NCBI RefSeq assembly: GCF_000190735.1
Contig: NC_015177.1
Location: 3,658,001 to 3,722,000 of the forward strand
Direction of reading: 5' to 3'
DNA length: 64,000 bases
Source of the DNA: Pseudopedobacter saltans DSM 12145
Lineage (GTDB): Bacteria; Bacteroidota; Bacteroidia; Sphingobacteriales; Sphingobacteriaceae
Shown here: in pieces, positions 62,479 through 64,000 of the stretch
Numbering within the stretch: position 1 is the stretch's first letter
Layout of the letters: each line of letters begins with the position of its first letter
Notes under the pieces: generated by a model
The model's input: only the letters and a program-made list of their open reading frames with translations
Databases searched by the model: none
What the model was told of the DNA's origin: nothing
Program-made: the position numbers and the translations under genes

Positions 62479-64000
62479 TTGGTAAAAGAGTTAATTATTA
62501 ATTCGGCCCCAGGAGGGGTTACTATTGCATTAGTGCAAGACAAGCAACTTGTAGAACTCAACAAAGAGCAAATCAACAACAATTATGCTGTTGGAGACAT
62601 TTATCTGGGACGAATTAAAAAAATTATGCCCGGGCTTAATGCTGCTTTTGTAGATGTGGGTTACGAGAAGGATGCTTTTTTGCATTATTTGGATTTAGGA
62701 CCACAGGTTCAATCTTTATTAAAACTAACAAGGCAAGCTAGAAATGGCAATTTCACAGACTATCTTCTTAGCAGTTTTAAAAGAGAAGAAGATATCGACA
62801 AGTCTGGAAAAATCTCTACGATTTTATCAAAAGACTTATTGCTGCCTGTGCAGATTGCCAAAGAACCTATTTCTACTAAAGGCCCAAGGTTAAGTTCTGA
62901 TCTTTCTATAGCCGGTAGATTTGTTGTTTTAGTTCCTTTTTCGGATGTAATTTCTATCTCCAAAAAGATCAAGAGCAATACAGAGCGTACCCGCTTAAGA
63001 AAGATAGTAGAAGGAATTAAGCCAAAAGGCTTTGGAATTATTATTAGGACGGTTTCTGAGAAAAAAGGCGTAGCGGAAATCCAAAAGGATATTCTGGATC
63101 TGGTATCGAAGTGGGAAACTCTGATGAAGAAAATCCCTAAAACCGGACCGGCAAAAAGAATACTCGGAGAAATGGGAAGAACATCTACCATTCTTCGGGA
63201 CATACTGAACGCTGATTTTACACATGTTTATGTTGATGATCCGGCATTGTTTGAGGAAGTAAAGTCTTATGTACATGAAATTTCTCCGGAAATGGAAAGT
63301 ATTGTTAAGCTTTACAAAGGCAAAGAGCCTATTTTCGAACATTTTGGACTGGAAAAACAAATTAAAGCCTCTTTTGGCAAGACAGTTAATCTTGCAGGTG
63401 GTGCATATCTGGTAATAGAGCATACGGAAGCACTGCATGTAATCGACGTAAATAGCGGAAACAGAACAGCTAATCCTGAAAATCAGGAAGAGAATGCATT
63501 GCAGGTTAATAAGGAAGCGGCAAAAGAAATTGCCAGACAACTTCGCTTGCGAGATATGGGAGGTATTGTAGTAATCGATTTTATCGATATGCACAAAGCT
63601 CCAAATCGTAAAGAGTTGTTCGATTTTCTGAAAACTGAAATGAGCCATGATAGGGCTAAGCATACTATTCTTCCTCCAAGCAAGTTTGGATTGGTACAGA
63701 TTACTCGTCAAAGGGTAAGACCGGAGATGAATATTGTAACCAGCGAAAAATGTCCTACTTGTGGCGGAACAGGAGAGATTAAAGCGAGTATCGTCCTGAT
63801 TGATGATATAGAGAATAATCTGAATTACATTTTAAACGAACAAGCGGAAAAAGGGATTACACTAGCTGTTCATCCTTATGTAGAAGCGTTTATTAAAAGA
63901 GGGTTTTTGTCTAAGCAAGTGAAATGGTTCTTTAAGTACGGGCAATGGGTAAAAGTAAAAGGTATTACCTCATACCACTTAACGGAATTTGCCTTTATGA
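62479..64000 (+). CDS. rng: Ribonuclease E/G family protein, 3' end outside window
   Basis: 507 codons, open to the window edge; the family has about 515-520, so only the last few residues are missing. An S1 domain (GDIYLGRIKKIMPGLNAAFVDVGYEKDAFLHYLD) precedes the catalytic part with metal ligands Asp323 (IDVNSG) and Asp367 (IDFIDM), equivalent to Asp303 and Asp346 of E. coli RNase E, and the zinc-link CPTCGGTG from Cys425. It processes rRNA and decays mRNA. No ATG fits: TAG, CTG, TTG, GTA precede the conserved start, so initiation is probably at the TTG at 62479. Confidence 0.93.
   Translation, partial: MVKELIINSAPGGVTIALVQDKQLVELNKEQINNNYAVGDIYLGRIKKIMPGLNAAFVDVGYEKDAFLHYLDLGPQVQSLLKLTRQARNGNFTDYLLSSFKREEDIDKSGKISTILSKDLLLPVQIAKEPISTKGPRLSSDLSIAGRFVVLVPFSDVISISKKIKSNTERTRLRKIVEGIKPKGFGIIIRTVSEKKGVAEIQKDILDLVSKWETLMKKIPKTGPAKRILGEMGRTSTILRDILNADFTHVYVDDPALFEEVKSYVHEISPEMESIVKLYKGKEPIFEHFGLEKQIKASFGKTVNLAGGAYLVIEHTEALHVIDVNSGNRTANPENQEENALQVNKEAAKEIARQLRLRDMGGIVVIDFIDMHKAPNRKELFDFLKTEMSHDRAKHTILPPSKFGLVQITRQRVRPEMNIVTSEKCPTCGGTGEIKASIVLIDDIENNLNYILNEQAEKGITLAVHPYVEAFIKRGFLSKQVKWFFKYGQWVKVKGITSYHLTEFAFM

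Noticed and set aside
62760-63711. Two long minus-strand frames inside RNase E/G
   Set aside because: They overlap the highly conserved rng coding frame on the other strand and show no domain; shadow frames.
1-64000. CRISPR array, tRNA or rRNA genes, phage or defence system
   Set aside because: No regularly spaced repeat, cloverleaf, rRNA segment or defence domain was found on either strand by reading; a scan with dedicated models could still find something small.

Overview
The window is a stretch of chromosome from a Bacteroidetes bacterium. Gliding lipoprotein GldH, a SusC/SusD pair, FecR with an ECF sigma factor, DUF3078, DUF3127 and DUF4153 proteins and TAnnTTTG-type -7 promoter boxes all point there. 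The gene content and low G+C fit the Sphingobacteriaceae (Pedobacter-like); the genus is inference. No rRNA, tRNA, CRISPR array, intact insertion sequence or prophage was seen. Both window edges cut genes: an alpha-2-macroglobulin-like protein on the left and RNase E/G on the right.

Region 1 (1-16.9 kb) is mostly housekeeping: the partial macroglobulin gene, topB, a tight holB-ricT-gldH operon, ruvX, two small accessory genes beside a broken methyltransferase remnant, a glycosyltransferase, a short SSB paralogue, a long perfect hairpin with a candidate tiny RNA, an O-methyltransferase, and a cell-wall glucosaminidase with two LysM repeats followed by envelope genes. Region 2 (17.1-18.5 kb) is ffh.

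Region 3 (18.7-34.3 kb) is a polysaccharide utilisation locus: ECF sigma, esterase-like hydrolase, surface lipoprotein, FecR anti-sigma, SusC with an N-terminal STN signalling domain, SusD, GH20 hexosaminidase, a TIM-barrel-like glycosidase candidate and a GH78 alpha-L-rhamnosidase. Three intergenic sites share the exact form GGGGATT-N14-GTCTTTA, ahead of the hydrolase, the lipoprotein and fecR. I read them as the promoter recognised by the local sigma factor, which would close a loop: SusC senses glycan, FecR releases sigma, sigma fires the locus. A 17-bp terminator ends it.

Region 4 (34.3-48.7 kb) has a TonB-dependent receptor under a TPP riboswitch (so probably thiamine uptake), an M16 peptidase, a YugP-type peptidase, an acetyltransferase / pyrophosphokinase-like / rRNA methyltransferase operon, a DUF3127 protein that ends like an SSB, a two-component system and a DUF4153 membrane protein. 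Region 5 (48.7-55.6 kb) holds pyruvate dehydrogenase E2 and E1-alpha, and three exported hydrolases (NlpC/P60, M28, S9). Region 6 (55.8-57.3 kb) is a G+C-rich island with one uncharacterised gene and degenerate intergenic repeats. Region 7 (57.3-64 kb) has DoxX, a lipoprotein-hydrolase pair, the canonical ssb with mutY, an HU-family gene, a TPR protein, a 29-residue highly basic protein and RNase E/G.
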